A stretch of 64,000 bases of DNA, taken from positions 1 to 64,000 of the forward strand of contig JAIYCV010000021.1 of NCBI GenBank assembly GCA_027487845.1, read 5' to 3'. The DNA is from Flammeovirgaceae bacterium (GTDB taxonomy: Bacteria > Bacteroidota > Bacteroidia > Cytophagales > Cyclobacteriaceae). Below, piece after piece: positions 44,352 to 53,611 of the stretch (positions within the stretch are counted from its first letter, which is position 1; the number at the start of each line of letters is the position of its first letter). The notes under the pieces were generated by a model. That model was not told the origin of the DNA. It searched no databases and saw only the letters and a program-made list of their open reading frames with translations. The position numbers and the translations under genes are program-made.

Positions 44352-44566
44352 TAAAATACGCAATTGTTATAGAAAAAGCTGCTGACGGTGGATTTGGGGC
44401 TTATGCCCCAGACTTGCCAGGCTGCATTGGCATGGGCGCAACAAAAGAGGAAGTGTTGCAGAATATGGCCGAAGCTATTCAATTTCACTTGCAAGGTTTA
44501 AAAGAGGAAGGTATGCCAATACCTGCTTCTGAATCGGAGGTTGAAAACCTTGTTTTTGTGAGCTGA
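44348..44566 (+). CDS. hicB: HicB-type antitoxin (short form)
   Basis: 72 residues: the partial RNase H-like fold with the signature FGAYAPDLPGCIGMGATKEEVLQN and a following helix (AIQFHLQGLKEEG). It lacks the C-terminal DNA-binding domain of longer HicB proteins, so it may not repress its promoter on its own. It is translationally coupled to hicA by a 4-bp overlap. Confidence 0.9.
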   Translation: MIKYAIVIEKAADGGFGAYAPDLPGCIGMGATKEEVLQNMAEAIQFHLQGLKEEGMPIPASESEVENLVFVS

Positions 44567-44591
44567 AAAAAATAGTCAAAATGCTATTAAT

Positions 44592-44622
44592 GACCAGTCC
44601 GTCCTACCGGCTGGTCTTTTTT
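44592..44622 (+). terminator. Terminator of hicAB (second copy of a duplicated terminator)
   Basis: This is the same 25-nt hairpin as at 44066, followed by six T. Direct repeat of at least 31 bp. Copies are 526 bp apart and frame the hicAB cassette. Confidence 0.85.
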
Positions 44623-44670
44623 ATTTATTGGAGAGTTTGACGTTTTTTCAAATTATTCTACATTGAGGGT

Positions 44671-45804
44671 ATGAAATTTATAAAATGGTCAATCTTTTCA
44701 TTTTTACTGCCCCTTATCTCTTGCACCTCCAGCGATAAAAAGTCTATGAGTGAACAACCTGAAGCAACTTCTACTTCGGCCACCCAGCTAGAGGTGTATG
44801 AACTGAAGAACAAAAATGGAATTACGTTGAAGGTGACCAATTTTGGTGCAAAGATCATGTCTTTATTTGTGCCAGATCGCAATGGCAATTTTACGGATGT
44901 CGTCTTGGGTTATGATTCAGCCCAGCAATATCCAACGGGCAATCCTTATTTTGGCGCGGCCATTGGTAGGTTTGGAAACCGGATTGCAAAAGGGAAATTT
45001 TCGTTAGATGGGGTAGAACATCGGTTGGCAATAAACAATAGAGACAATGCGCTTCATGGTGGGCCTAACGGATTTCACAACGTCTATTGGCTTGCAAATT
45101 TGGACACGGCAAAAAGCAGTATTCAATTTACCTATTTAAGTGAAGATGGAGAAGAGGGATATCCGGGAAATCTTTTTGTAACCATGTCATACACCCTGTC
45201 AGATGAGAATGAACTGATAATTGATTATTCTGCTTCAACCGACAAAACCACTATTGTGAACTTAACTCATCACTCGTTTTTCAACTTGGCGGGCGAAGGA
45301 AACGGTACTATTCTAGGTCACCAGCTGATGATCAACGCAACGCAATTTACTCCGGTGGATGGCGGATTAATTCCTACTGGGGAATTGAGAGACGTAAAGG
45401 GAAGCCCATTTGATTTTACATCTATGCATGCAATAGGGCAACTGATCAATAATGACGATGATCAGCTTAGAATGGGCAATGGTTATGATCATAATTGGGT
45501 GTTGAACAAAAAGGAAAATGAGCTAACCTTGGCTGCCAAAGTCACCGAGCCGATTTCAGGCAGAGTAATGGAAGTATTTACCACCGAACCTGGCCTTCAA
45601 TTTTATTCTGGAAATTTTTTAGATGGACACGATGTGGGAAAAGGAGGGAAGAAATACGAATTTCGTTCTGCGTTCTGCCTAGAGGCGCAACATTTTCCCG
45701 ATTCTCCAAATCATACCAATTTTCCATCGACCGAACTGCGGCCAGAAGAAACGTATCACCAAGAAACGCTCTACAAGTTTTCTATTGAAAGTAGCGGTCA
45801 TTGA
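44671..45804 (+). CDS. galM: Aldose 1-epimerase (galactose mutarotase), lipoprotein
   Basis: 377 residues, slightly long for the family because of a lipoprotein signal with lipobox LISC (Cys18). The mutarotase domain begins near residue 38. It has IGRFGNRIAKG (sugar-binding Arg), NLTHHSFFNLAG (catalytic His pair), NGYDHNW and a C-terminal FRSAFCLEAQHFPDSPN (catalytic Glu). It interconverts alpha and beta sugar anomers, here probably in the envelope. A TTTG-N19-TACATTG sequence at 44636-44665 could be its promoter, but it would give an almost leaderless mRNA. It overlaps the convergent gene by 7 bp. Confidence 0.93.
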   Translation: MKFIKWSIFSFLLPLISCTSSDKKSMSEQPEATSTSATQLEVYELKNKNGITLKVTNFGAKIMSLFVPDRNGNFTDVVLGYDSAQQYPTGNPYFGAAIGRFGNRIAKGKFSLDGVEHRLAINNRDNALHGGPNGFHNVYWLANLDTAKSSIQFTYLSEDGEEGYPGNLFVTMSYTLSDENELIIDYSASTDKTTIVNLTHHSFFNLAGEGNGTILGHQLMINATQFTPVDGGLIPTGELRDVKGSPFDFTSMHAIGQLINNDDDQLRMGNGYDHNWVLNKKENELTLAAKVTEPISGRVMEVFTTEPGLQFYSGNFLDGHDVGKGGKKYEFRSAFCLEAQHFPDSPNHTNFPSTELRPEETYHQETLYKFSIESSGH

Positions 45805-46376
45805 GAAATTATGGAGCTATCCCACGTGGCGATCACGCTCAAAATGGAAATAGCTGTAATCACGATTACCACCCACTTGTGAAGTTGTTCGCTTTTAATA
45901 TCCCTGGTTACCAGGATTACCAACACAGTAATAAACACTACATGCGGAATTTCCTCCCAAAAAGGATAGTGCAACACAAAAATATTGGTTAAAAGAGCAA
46001 ATACGATGAGCACGATTGACCAACCGAAAATTCTGCGGAAATTTTCGAAGTAAAACTTTCTCAAATCAATCACGCCATCATTGTTGCCAAACGGAAAAAG
46101 TAGCTTCGCCAAAATGAATAATATGATTGGGTATAGAATGACAAAGAAAAAGGTGGTCAACCTCCAAGACGTAAAATCGCGCAATTCATAAGTCGCCCAC
46201 CATTCCTGAATGTGCAGAAAGAAAATTAAAAAGATCCAAAGCAAATGTGGCCAATATACTTTTACTCGATCCCATTGGTGAATCAAATCAGCGAGGCCAG
46301 TTACAATCTGAGTTATTCCAAGTCCAAGTATTATGGAGATAAGTACGGTTACATATTCAAAGGGAGTCATGGCCAA
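45798..46376 (-). CDS. Hypothetical integral membrane protein (192 aa)
   Basis: Six hydrophobic segments cover most of the protein (around 5-28, 42-60, 72-95, 110-130, 137-155 and 165-190). Charged loops are short. The opening (MTPFEYVTVLISIILGLGITQIVTG) resembles unnamed membrane proteins of Bacteroidota. No motif or partner identified. It converges with galM and is divergent from the respiratory operon. Confidence 0.6.
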   Translation of the reverse strand: MAMTPFEYVTVLISIILGLGITQIVTGLADLIHQWDRVKVYWPHLLWIFLIFFLHIQEWWATYELRDFTSWRLTTFFFVILYPIILFILAKLLFPFGNNDGVIDLRKFYFENFRRIFGWSIVLIVFALLTNIFVLHYPFWEEIPHVVFITVLVILVTRDIKSEQLHKWVVIVITAISILSVIATWDSSIISQ

Positions 46377-46503
46377 ATATGGGCAATTATATATCGTAAT
46401 TTATAGTCATTCCAAACAAAAAGGAAAGTTTTTGTATACCGATTTAATAGATTTATAACAATGGGCAAAAATCAAAAATATTCTTACCGGAATTCGAAAT
46501 AAA

Positions 46504-46534
46504 TTTGAAATAATGGGTTTGGGGTGTAGATTTG
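46504..46534 (+). promoter_or_regulatory. Promoter of the ACIII-cytochrome oxidase operon
   Basis: TTTG at 46504-46507, exactly 19 nt, then TAGATTTG at 46527-46534. This is a full match to the Bacteroidota consensus. The ATG at 46570 lies 35 bp after the -7 box. It is the only good promoter I see before the 15-kb cluster. Confidence 0.75.
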
Positions 46535-46569
46535 TGCGTTCCGAATAAATCCGGATACCTAAACGCATC

Positions 46570-47826
46570 ATGATGAAGCACTGTCTACCCGCGCTAGCTA
46601 AGTTTCTCACCTCACTAATTTTAATTCTCTTTTCACTTTCAACTTTTGCTCAGGAAATCTCTAAAGACGCTGCAGTCATTAAAGTTGGAGAAGAGTTATT
46701 TAACGGAAATTGCAAATCGTGCCATCGTGTAAAGCAAAAATTGGTTGGGCCTGCTTTGGCAGGTGTTGAAGATCGCGCCCCTTCTATACAATGGATTAAA
46801 AGTTGGATTCGCAATTCAGCTAAAGTGGTGGCGAGCGGAGATGCCTATGCAGTAGCGCTTTATAACGAATATAACAAGAGCCAGATGACGGCTTTCAACA
46901 GCTATACAGACGACCAAATAATGAGTATTTTGGCCTATGTAAAAGCGGAGGCAGATAAGCCCGAAGCTCCGAAAGGCCCGCAAGTAACTGCTGACGGTGG
47001 AGGGGCTGAAACTGGAGCGTCAATATCATCTACTTACCTAAATGCCATTGTTATTGGCATGGTGTTGATTCTTGTATTGTTGGTTATCATTCTAGCATTA
47101 ATTATATCTGCGCTTAAAAAATACCTTGACCAAAAAGAGCTTTCAGACGAAGAGAAGGAGGTCGTTCATTCGCCCATAACTGTCACCACGTTTTTTCAAA
47201 GCAAGGGCTTTATTTTCGTAGTGGTTTTCTTGGTAGCATCCATTTCCTTCAAAACAGTAATTGACGGATTGTACACCGTTGGCATTCAGCAAGGTTATCA
47301 GCCTAAGCAGCCCATTGCATTCTCTCATAAACTTCATGCCGGTGCTTACGAAATCAATTGCAAATATTGCCATACAGGGGTTATGAAAGGGAAACAGGCA
47401 AATATTCCATCACCAAATATTTGTATGAATTGTCATACGCAGATAAAGCAAGATTCGCCTGAGATCCAGAAGATTTATGCAGCAATAGGGTACGATGTAA
47501 AGACGGCCTCTTATACCGGTAAGCAAAAGCCAATCGAGTGGGTGAGAATCCACAACTTGCCCGACCTCGCTTATTTTAACCACGCGCAACACGTGAATGT
47601 AGGCCAGGTGGAATGTCAAACCTGCCACGGGCCTATACAGGAAATGGAAGTGGTGAAGCAATATTCTCTCCTCACCATGGGCTGGTGTGTGGACTGCCAT
47701 AGAAAGACCGATGTGAACACAAAAGGCAATGCCTACTATGATAAACTGATCGAGCTTCACAATAGCAAAAAAGCTATGAAAGTGGAAGACATTGGTGGTT
47801 TAGAGTGTGCAAAGTGCCATTATTAA
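46570..47826 (+). CDS. actA: Alternative complex III subunit A, multiheme cytochrome c
   Basis: 418 residues. A signal peptide (about 1-27) is followed by a class-I-like monoheme cytochrome domain (GNCKSCHRVK, about 45). There is a linker, then two membrane segments (about 160-185 and 215-240). Next is a multiheme domain with CKYCH, CMNCH, CQTCH, CVDCH and CAKCH. That gives six CxxCH sites, one more than the five described for the Rhodothermus subunit. ActA carries electrons from menaquinol oxidation towards ActE and the oxidase, on the periplasmic side. First gene of the operon. Confidence 0.92.
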   Translation: MMKHCLPALAKFLTSLILILFSLSTFAQEISKDAAVIKVGEELFNGNCKSCHRVKQKLVGPALAGVEDRAPSIQWIKSWIRNSAKVVASGDAYAVALYNEYNKSQMTAFNSYTDDQIMSILAYVKAEADKPEAPKGPQVTADGGGAETGASISSTYLNAIVIGMVLILVLLVIILALIISALKKYLDQKELSDEEKEVVHSPITVTTFFQSKGFIFVVVFLVASISFKTVIDGLYTVGIQQGYQPKQPIAFSHKLHAGAYEINCKYCHTGVMKGKQANIPSPNICMNCHTQIKQDSPEIQKIYAAIGYDVKTASYTGKQKPIEWVRIHNLPDLAYFNHAQHVNVGQVECQTCHGPIQEMEVVKQYSLLTMGWCVDCHRKTDVNTKGNAYYDKLIELHNSKKAMKVEDIGGLECAKCHY

Positions 47827-47876
47827 TAGCTGTAGACTAATTTGTAATTCAAATTTCGTAATTGACAACTGACGAT

Positions 47877-50800
47877 ATGGGTGAAACCAAAAAGACATAC
47901 TGGAAAGGCCTTGAGCAACTGAAGAACGACCCTGCTTTTGTTAAGCATGCCGACAAGGAATTTGCCGTAATTGGAGCCGAGGAAGATAGAGGCCACAACA
48001 GAAGAGATTTTTTGAAAATGATGGGCTTTTCAATGGCTGCCGTTTCGTTGGCCGCCTGTGAAGCTCCGATCAGAAAGGCTATACCTTATGTGGTGAAACC
48101 AGTTGACGCAGATGCTGGCATTCCAAATTATTACGCATCCACTTATTTGAACGGAGGTGATTATTGCAGTATTGTAGTTAAAACTCGCGATGGTCGCCCT
48201 ATTAAAATCGAAGGAAATAGTTTATCCAATGTTACTCAGGGAGGAACAAGTGCTCAAGTGGAGGCCTCTGTTCTGTCGCTGTATGACAATTACAGATTAC
48301 GTGGTCCTAAGGTTGGAACAGAAAATGCATCTTGGGAAGATCTGGATAAGCAGGTAATTGCAAAACTTTCGGAAATCGCTTCTAAAGGTGGTCAAGTGAG
48401 AATTGTTAGCAATACGGTACTTAGCCCGAGCACCCTAAGTGTGATTGAAACCTTTAAGGCAAAATACCCTACTACTCAGCACATTCAATATGATCAAAAT
48501 TCTTCCTACGGCATATTAAAAGCAAATGAAGAGTCGTTCGGAAAGCAATTTGTTCCATCGTATGATTTCAGTAAAGCAAACGTAATAGTTAGCGTTGCCG
48601 CTGATTTTATTGGTACGTGGGTGTCTCCCATCGAATTTACTAAGCAATATGCCAAAACACGCGAGGTAAGCGAAGCAAAGCGTGAAATGTCGAGACATTT
48701 CCAATTTGAATCAAACCTATCGCTTACGGGAGCTAATGCAGACTATCGATCACCGATTAAACCATCTCAGGAAGGTTTAGTGGTTGCTCAGTTATATAAT
48801 TTATTGGCCGCAAAAGCAGGTAAAGCGGCTTTGGGTGCTTCTATTGAAAATATAAAACACCTCGAACAAGCGGCCACCGAACTTTGGGAGGCTAAAGGCA
48901 AGTCGTTAGTTGTAGCAGGTTCTAATGATAAGGCGGTTCAGACGGTTGTAAATGCAATCAACGATCTACTTGGAAATTATGGCACTACTATTCTTCCGAA
49001 TAAGCCATTGAACTTCCGCAAAGGGAATGATGAACAATTCGCTTCGTTCGTTGCAGAATTAGAGAGTGGCAAGGTAGACGGTGTTATCTTCTACAATTGT
49101 AACCCGGTTTATGACCATGTTCTTGGTGGTAAACTAGCCGAAGCATTGAAAGGTGTTTCCTTAACTGTTTCCACCTCTTACACGGAAGACGAGACTTCCT
49201 CTCTTAGCGGATTTAAAGCTCCAGATCATCATTATTTGGAGAGCTGGAATGATGCGGAGCCGAAGAAAAATTCGTTTTCGTTGTCTCAACCGGCCATTAC
49301 CCAAATATTTAAATCACGCCAAACACAAGAGAGCTTTTTAACCTGGGCTGGTGAAACAAGCTCAGATTACTTTGCGCTCCTTCAAAAAAATTGGAGAACG
49401 TGGTTTTTCGAAAAGCAAAATTCGGTTGCCGATTTCCAAACTTTTTGGGATAAATCATTATACGATGGCGTTTATGAACTGCCTTCCGATGAGTTTGCAG
49501 CGTTGGAATTTAAGGCTGACTTGGCGAGTGTAGGAAGTTCTATTGCTGGAAACTATAAAGCGGCTAGTGAAGGATTTGAATTAGCCATTTATGAGAATTA
49601 TGGGGTTGGAAATGGCTCACAAGCAAACAATCCTTTGTTGCAAGAATTACCCGATCCTATCACGAAAGCTACCTGGGATAATTACCTAACAGTCTCTCAG
49701 AAAGATGCGAAGGCAAAAGGCTTTAGCATGGATGATGGAACTGTTCAAATGGGGAAACTTAACGTAGGAGGAAAATCGGTGAATATCCCTGTGGTGGTTC
49801 AGCCAGGTCAAACAATCGGAACAATAGGATTGGCGCTTGGTTATGGAAGAACTAAAGTAGGTAAAGTAGCGGAAAACATTGGCACAAACGCATATCCGTT
49901 TCTTGCTCAAGTAAATGGATCGATAAGTTTCAATGTTACCGAAGGTGTAAACTTAGAGGTAACTTCAGAAACCTATAGAATTGCGCAAACACAAACTCAT
50001 GAAACCTACATGGGTAGAGAAAACGTGATTCAAGAAGCTACGTTGGCGGAATTTAAGGAAAAGCCAAATGCAGGAAGAGACTATCCGAAAATCACCAAGT
50101 GGGAAGAGAAAGTTGACCCTGCTGCCGTGAGCCTTTGGAAAGGTCACGAGTATAAGAATCACCATTGGGGAATGGCCATCGACCTAAATACATGTACCGG
50201 TTGTGCGGCTTGTGTGGTGGCATGTAATGTGGAGAACAACGTTTCCCTAGTTGGTAAGGATGAAGTATTGAGAAGAAGGGAAATGCATTGGTTGCGCATC
50301 GATCGTTATTACAGCAGCGATGCAAAGCCGGGTGATTTTGTCGCGTTAGAGAAAGCGGCCGAGAATCCAGAAGTTACTTTCCAGCCCATGCTTTGTCAGC
50401 ATTGCAATAATGCTCCGTGCGAAACCGTTTGCCCCGTTGCGGCAACAACGCATAGTACAGAAGGACTCAATCAAATGACGTATAATCGTTGTATCGGCAC
50501 ACGCTATTGTGCCAACAACTGCCCATATAAAGTAAGAAGATTCAATTGGTTTAAATACCACGACAACCAACAGTTCTACCAGTCAAATCCTGCGATGAAT
50601 ACTGATTTGGGTCGTATGGTCTTAAATCCAGAAGTTACAGTGCGCTCGCGCGGTGTGATGGAAAAATGTTCATTCTGCGCACAACGGATCCAAACTGGCA
50701 AGTTGAATGCTAAGAAAGAGAGACGCCCTGTAAAAGATGGCGAAGTAGTCACCGCTTGTATGGCAGCCTGCTCTACTGGAGCTATTCTTTTCGGAGATAT

Positions 50801-50987
50801 GAACGATCCGGAAAGCAAAATCACAAAGTTGCTTCAGATCGAGAAGGACGAAAAACGTCCTTATGGAATAGATAAGAAAATTGGCAATCCTAGAGCTTAT
50901 AGGGTGTTAGAGGAAATTGGTGTGAAACCAAATATCTTCTACTTGACTAAGATCAGAAATAAGGATAAAGAAAAAGAAAACGCGTAA
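47877..50987 (+). CDS. actB: Alternative complex III subunit B, molybdopterin-like iron-sulfur protein
   Basis: 1036 residues from the ATG at 47877; an upstream TTG adds only five residues. A Tat-like RRDFLKMMGF (about 42-51) directs export. The large domain resembles molybdopterin oxidoreductases. The C-terminal third has four cysteine groups: CTGCAACVVACN, CQHCNNAPCETVC, CIGTRYCANNC and CSFCAQRI...CMAAC, for [4Fe-4S] and [3Fe-4S] clusters as in ACIII. It forms the electron wire between quinol site and hemes in ActA. The family has lost the Mo cofactor (family knowledge). Confidence 0.93.
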   Translation: MGETKKTYWKGLEQLKNDPAFVKHADKEFAVIGAEEDRGHNRRDFLKMMGFSMAAVSLAACEAPIRKAIPYVVKPVDADAGIPNYYASTYLNGGDYCSIVVKTRDGRPIKIEGNSLSNVTQGGTSAQVEASVLSLYDNYRLRGPKVGTENASWEDLDKQVIAKLSEIASKGGQVRIVSNTVLSPSTLSVIETFKAKYPTTQHIQYDQNSSYGILKANEESFGKQFVPSYDFSKANVIVSVAADFIGTWVSPIEFTKQYAKTREVSEAKREMSRHFQFESNLSLTGANADYRSPIKPSQEGLVVAQLYNLLAAKAGKAALGASIENIKHLEQAATELWEAKGKSLVVAGSNDKAVQTVVNAINDLLGNYGTTILPNKPLNFRKGNDEQFASFVAELESGKVDGVIFYNCNPVYDHVLGGKLAEALKGVSLTVSTSYTEDETSSLSGFKAPDHHYLESWNDAEPKKNSFSLSQPAITQIFKSRQTQESFLTWAGETSSDYFALLQKNWRTWFFEKQNSVADFQTFWDKSLYDGVYELPSDEFAALEFKADLASVGSSIAGNYKAASEGFELAIYENYGVGNGSQANNPLLQELPDPITKATWDNYLTVSQKDAKAKGFSMDDGTVQMGKLNVGGKSVNIPVVVQPGQTIGTIGLALGYGRTKVGKVAENIGTNAYPFLAQVNGSISFNVTEGVNLEVTSETYRIAQTQTHETYMGRENVIQEATLAEFKEKPNAGRDYPKITKWEEKVDPAAVSLWKGHEYKNHHWGMAIDLNTCTGCAACVVACNVENNVSLVGKDEVLRRREMHWLRIDRYYSSDAKPGDFVALEKAAENPEVTFQPMLCQHCNNAPCETVCPVAATTHSTEGLNQMTYNRCIGTRYCANNCPYKVRRFNWFKYHDNQQFYQSNPAMNTDLGRMVLNPEVTVRSRGVMEKCSFCAQRIQTGKLNAKKERRPVKDGEVVTACMAACSTGAILFGDMNDPESKITKLLQIEKDEKRPYGIDKKIGNPRAYRVLEEIGVKPNIFYLTKIRNKDKEKENA

Positions 50988-51016
50988 GAAATAACTGTTA
51001 ACGGACTAACGATACT

Positions 51017-52390
51017 ATGCAAGCAAGTTCAGCAATACGTGAGACCTTAATAACCGGTGGTAAAACGGTTGGAGATGTTTCCGAAGACATAAGCAGACAA
51101 GTAGAAGGCAAACCAACTCCGCTTTGGTGGGGTGCATTTGGGTTTTCCTTTATATTGTTGGCGTTGGGTTTTTATTCTCTTTGTGTTCTAGAGTGGGAAG
51201 GAGTAGGGGTGTGGGGATTAAACAAAACGGTAGGATGGGCGTGGGATATTACCAACTTCGTTTGGTGGGTTGGTATTGGTCATGCAGGAACGTTGATTTC
51301 TGCCATCTTGTTGCTTTTCCGCCAGCGGTGGAGAATGTCCATCAACAGAGCCGCAGAAGCGATGACGATCTTTGCCGTAATCTGCGCTGCGACCTTTCCT
51401 TTTGCTCACATGGGGCGATTGTGGTTGGGTTTTTATTGGGTATTCCCATTGCCAAACACATGGGGTTCTCTTTGGGTGAATTTTAACTCGCCTTTGTTAT
51501 GGGATGTGTTTGCAATTTCAACATACTTTTCCGTTTCACTTGTTTTCTGGTACATGGGTCTTATTCCCGACTTTGCAGTCATCAGAGATAGAGCTGTACG
51601 AACAGGAAACAAATTGAGGGCTTCGGTCTACAATACCTTGAGCTTTGGATGGAGCGGTGGCGCGAAAACCTGGGGACGTTATGAATCTGTGGCGTTGATC
51701 TTAGCCGGTCTTTCTACTCCGCTGGTACTTTCTGTTCATACCATTGTATCGATGGACTTCGCAACTTCAGTAATACCAGGGTGGCACACAACCATATTTC
51801 CACCTTACTTTGTCGCAGGTGCTATTTTCTCTGGCTTTGCGATGGTGTTAACTCTGTTGATCATTACACGCAAGGTTTTTAAACTGGAAGATTATATTAC
51901 CATCTACCACATAGAGTTGATGAATATTGTAATCATTATCACAGGGTCGATTGTGGGTATCGCCTATATAACTGAGTTTTTTGTTGCCTGGTACGGAGGT
52001 GTTCCTGCAGAATTTTATGCCTTCTATAACAGAGCTACCGGGCCTTATTGGTGGGCGTACTGGTCTATGATGACGTGTAACGTAATTTCTCCTCAACTTT
52101 TCTGGTTCAAAAAGATCAGAACAAATATTGTGGCCACATTCGTGTTGTCGATTATCGTGAACATAGGTATGTGGTTCGAGCGCTTTGTAATCATTGTGAC
52201 TTCTCTTCACAGGGATTACCTTCCATCAAGCTGGTCAATGTTTTATCCAACCATTTATGACGTTGGGGAATATGTATTAACCTTCGGATTCTTCTTCTGT
52301 GCCTTTTTGTTATTTGCCAAATTTTTTCCTGTCATCAATATGGCCGAGGTGAAGAGTATTATTAAATCAACATCAGAAAAGAAGCACTAA
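51017..52390 (+). CDS. actC: Alternative complex III subunit C (NrfD/PsrC-like membrane subunit)
   Basis: 457 residues with about ten membrane helices, the NrfD-type fold. Conserved parts include FVWWVGIGHAGTLISAILL and FRQRWRMSINRAAEAM, then AHMGR. ActC carries a menaquinol oxidation site and forms the membrane core with ActF. Placed directly after actB (29 bp). Confidence 0.93.
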   Translation: MQASSAIRETLITGGKTVGDVSEDISRQVEGKPTPLWWGAFGFSFILLALGFYSLCVLEWEGVGVWGLNKTVGWAWDITNFVWWVGIGHAGTLISAILLLFRQRWRMSINRAAEAMTIFAVICAATFPFAHMGRLWLGFYWVFPLPNTWGSLWVNFNSPLLWDVFAISTYFSVSLVFWYMGLIPDFAVIRDRAVRTGNKLRASVYNTLSFGWSGGAKTWGRYESVALILAGLSTPLVLSVHTIVSMDFATSVIPGWHTTIFPPYFVAGAIFSGFAMVLTLLIITRKVFKLEDYITIYHIELMNIVIIITGSIVGIAYITEFFVAWYGGVPAEFYAFYNRATGPYWWAYWSMMTCNVISPQLFWFKKIRTNIVATFVLSIIVNIGMWFERFVIIVTSLHRDYLPSSWSMFYPTIYDVGEYVLTFGFFFCAFLLFAKFFPVINMAEVKSIIKSTSEKKH

Positions 52391-52395
52391 TACGC

Positions 52396-52917
52396 ATGGA
52401 TACTAAAAATTATCTAGTTGGAATTTTTAATGACGAAGATGTACTTCTTCAGGCTGTAAGCAATATTCGTGGAAAAGGTATAAAGATTGAAGAAGTCTAT
52501 TCGCCCTTTCCTGTGCATGGTTTGGATGAGGCACTGGGGTATAAAAGAAGCAGACTTCCTATTGCCGCATTCTTATTTGGTATGACGGGAACGTGTACTG
52601 CTTTGTTAATGCAGTTTTGGATGCTTGGATTTGATTGGCCTATGATAATTGGCGGGAAAAATCACGTATCATTACCTCCGTTCATCCCAGTAACTTTTGA
52701 AATGACCGTTTTGTTTGCTGCTTTCGGTATGGTGGGTACGTTTTTGATTGTGAGTGATATGAAGCCCTATCGTTGGCCAAAGCCATTTGATTTGAGAAGC
52801 ACAGACGATAAACATGTTATGGCTATCGATCTTGGTGCTAATCATCTCGGTAAGGAGGAGATCAGTTCGATATTGAAATCAACAGGAGCCGAAGAAGTAA
52901 ACGAAAAGAATTTATAA
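52396..52917 (+). CDS. actD: Alternative complex III subunit D (DUF3341)
   Basis: 173 residues. A soluble N-terminal domain (about 1-50, opening VGIFNDEDVLLQAVSNIRGKG and then VYSPFPVHGLDEALG) is followed by two membrane helices (about 60-80 and 95-120) and a soluble C-terminal tail. This is the DUF3341 layout. It is a structural subunit; no cofactor site is seen. 5 bp after actC. Confidence 0.92.
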   Translation: MDTKNYLVGIFNDEDVLLQAVSNIRGKGIKIEEVYSPFPVHGLDEALGYKRSRLPIAAFLFGMTGTCTALLMQFWMLGFDWPMIIGGKNHVSLPPFIPVTFEMTVLFAAFGMVGTFLIVSDMKPYRWPKPFDLRSTDDKHVMAIDLGANHLGKEEISSILKSTGAEEVNEKNL

Positions 52918-52929
52918 TACGATTTGAAT

Positions 52930-53589
52930 ATGCAATTGATAAAGATAACAGTAAGTTCAGCAGTATTAGCAAGTTGCCTTCTCCTTCTGGGTTGCAAGGC
53001 GGGTGGTGATCACCCAGGAGTAGAGTATGCTCCAAACATGTATCACTCGGTTGCGTACGAGCCTCTTTCGCAGATTACGGACGAGAGTGCTGGGACATGG
53101 GTTAACTCATTGGATAACGGAAGAGGTGAATATTTTAACTCAAACCAGTACAACCAATATAAGATGAATTTACGTTTGCCACCGGCAAATACAGTAAGGC
53201 GCACCGCTAATGGTTGGCTTCCTTACCGCGCGGGAAATGATACAATCAGTTTAAGAGCAGCAGATAAGTTGATAAATCCTCTCGATTCAACAGAGGCAGT
53301 ACTTTTGCAAGGGAAATTCTACTATGAAGCATATTGCCAACATTGCCACGGTGCGAAAGCGGGTGGAGATGGTTTGGTTGCGCAAGGAGCCAAGATTGAT
53401 GGAGTTGACCATAGCGCTTACCCTGGAGTTGCAAACCTGAAAGGCGATGCATACCAGAATATAACGGAAGGACATATATTTCACGTGATCACCTACGGCA
53501 AGGGTTTAATGGGAGCACACGGTTCCCAGGTAAGTCCAGAAGATCGTTGGAAGATCGCCAAGTATGTGAAGTCGCTCCAGAAAAAATAA
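52930..53589 (+). CDS. actE: Alternative complex III subunit E, monoheme cytochrome c lipoprotein
   Basis: 219 residues from the ATG at 52930 (a TTG two codons before is unlikely). The signal ends in lipobox LLGC, giving acylated Cys22. A single CQHCH heme site (about 136-140) lies in a class I cytochrome c domain, with a Met axial candidate in GLMGAHG. ActE passes electrons from ActA to the CuA centre of the oxidase or to a soluble carrier. Confidence 0.92.
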   Translation: MQLIKITVSSAVLASCLLLLGCKAGGDHPGVEYAPNMYHSVAYEPLSQITDESAGTWVNSLDNGRGEYFNSNQYNQYKMNLRLPPANTVRRTANGWLPYRAGNDTISLRAADKLINPLDSTEAVLLQGKFYYEAYCQHCHGAKAGGDGLVAQGAKIDGVDHSAYPGVANLKGDAYQNITEGHIFHVITYGKGLMGAHGSQVSPEDRWKIAKYVKSLQKK

Positions 53590-53611
53590 CTAACATCCTT
53601 ATCAAAATATA

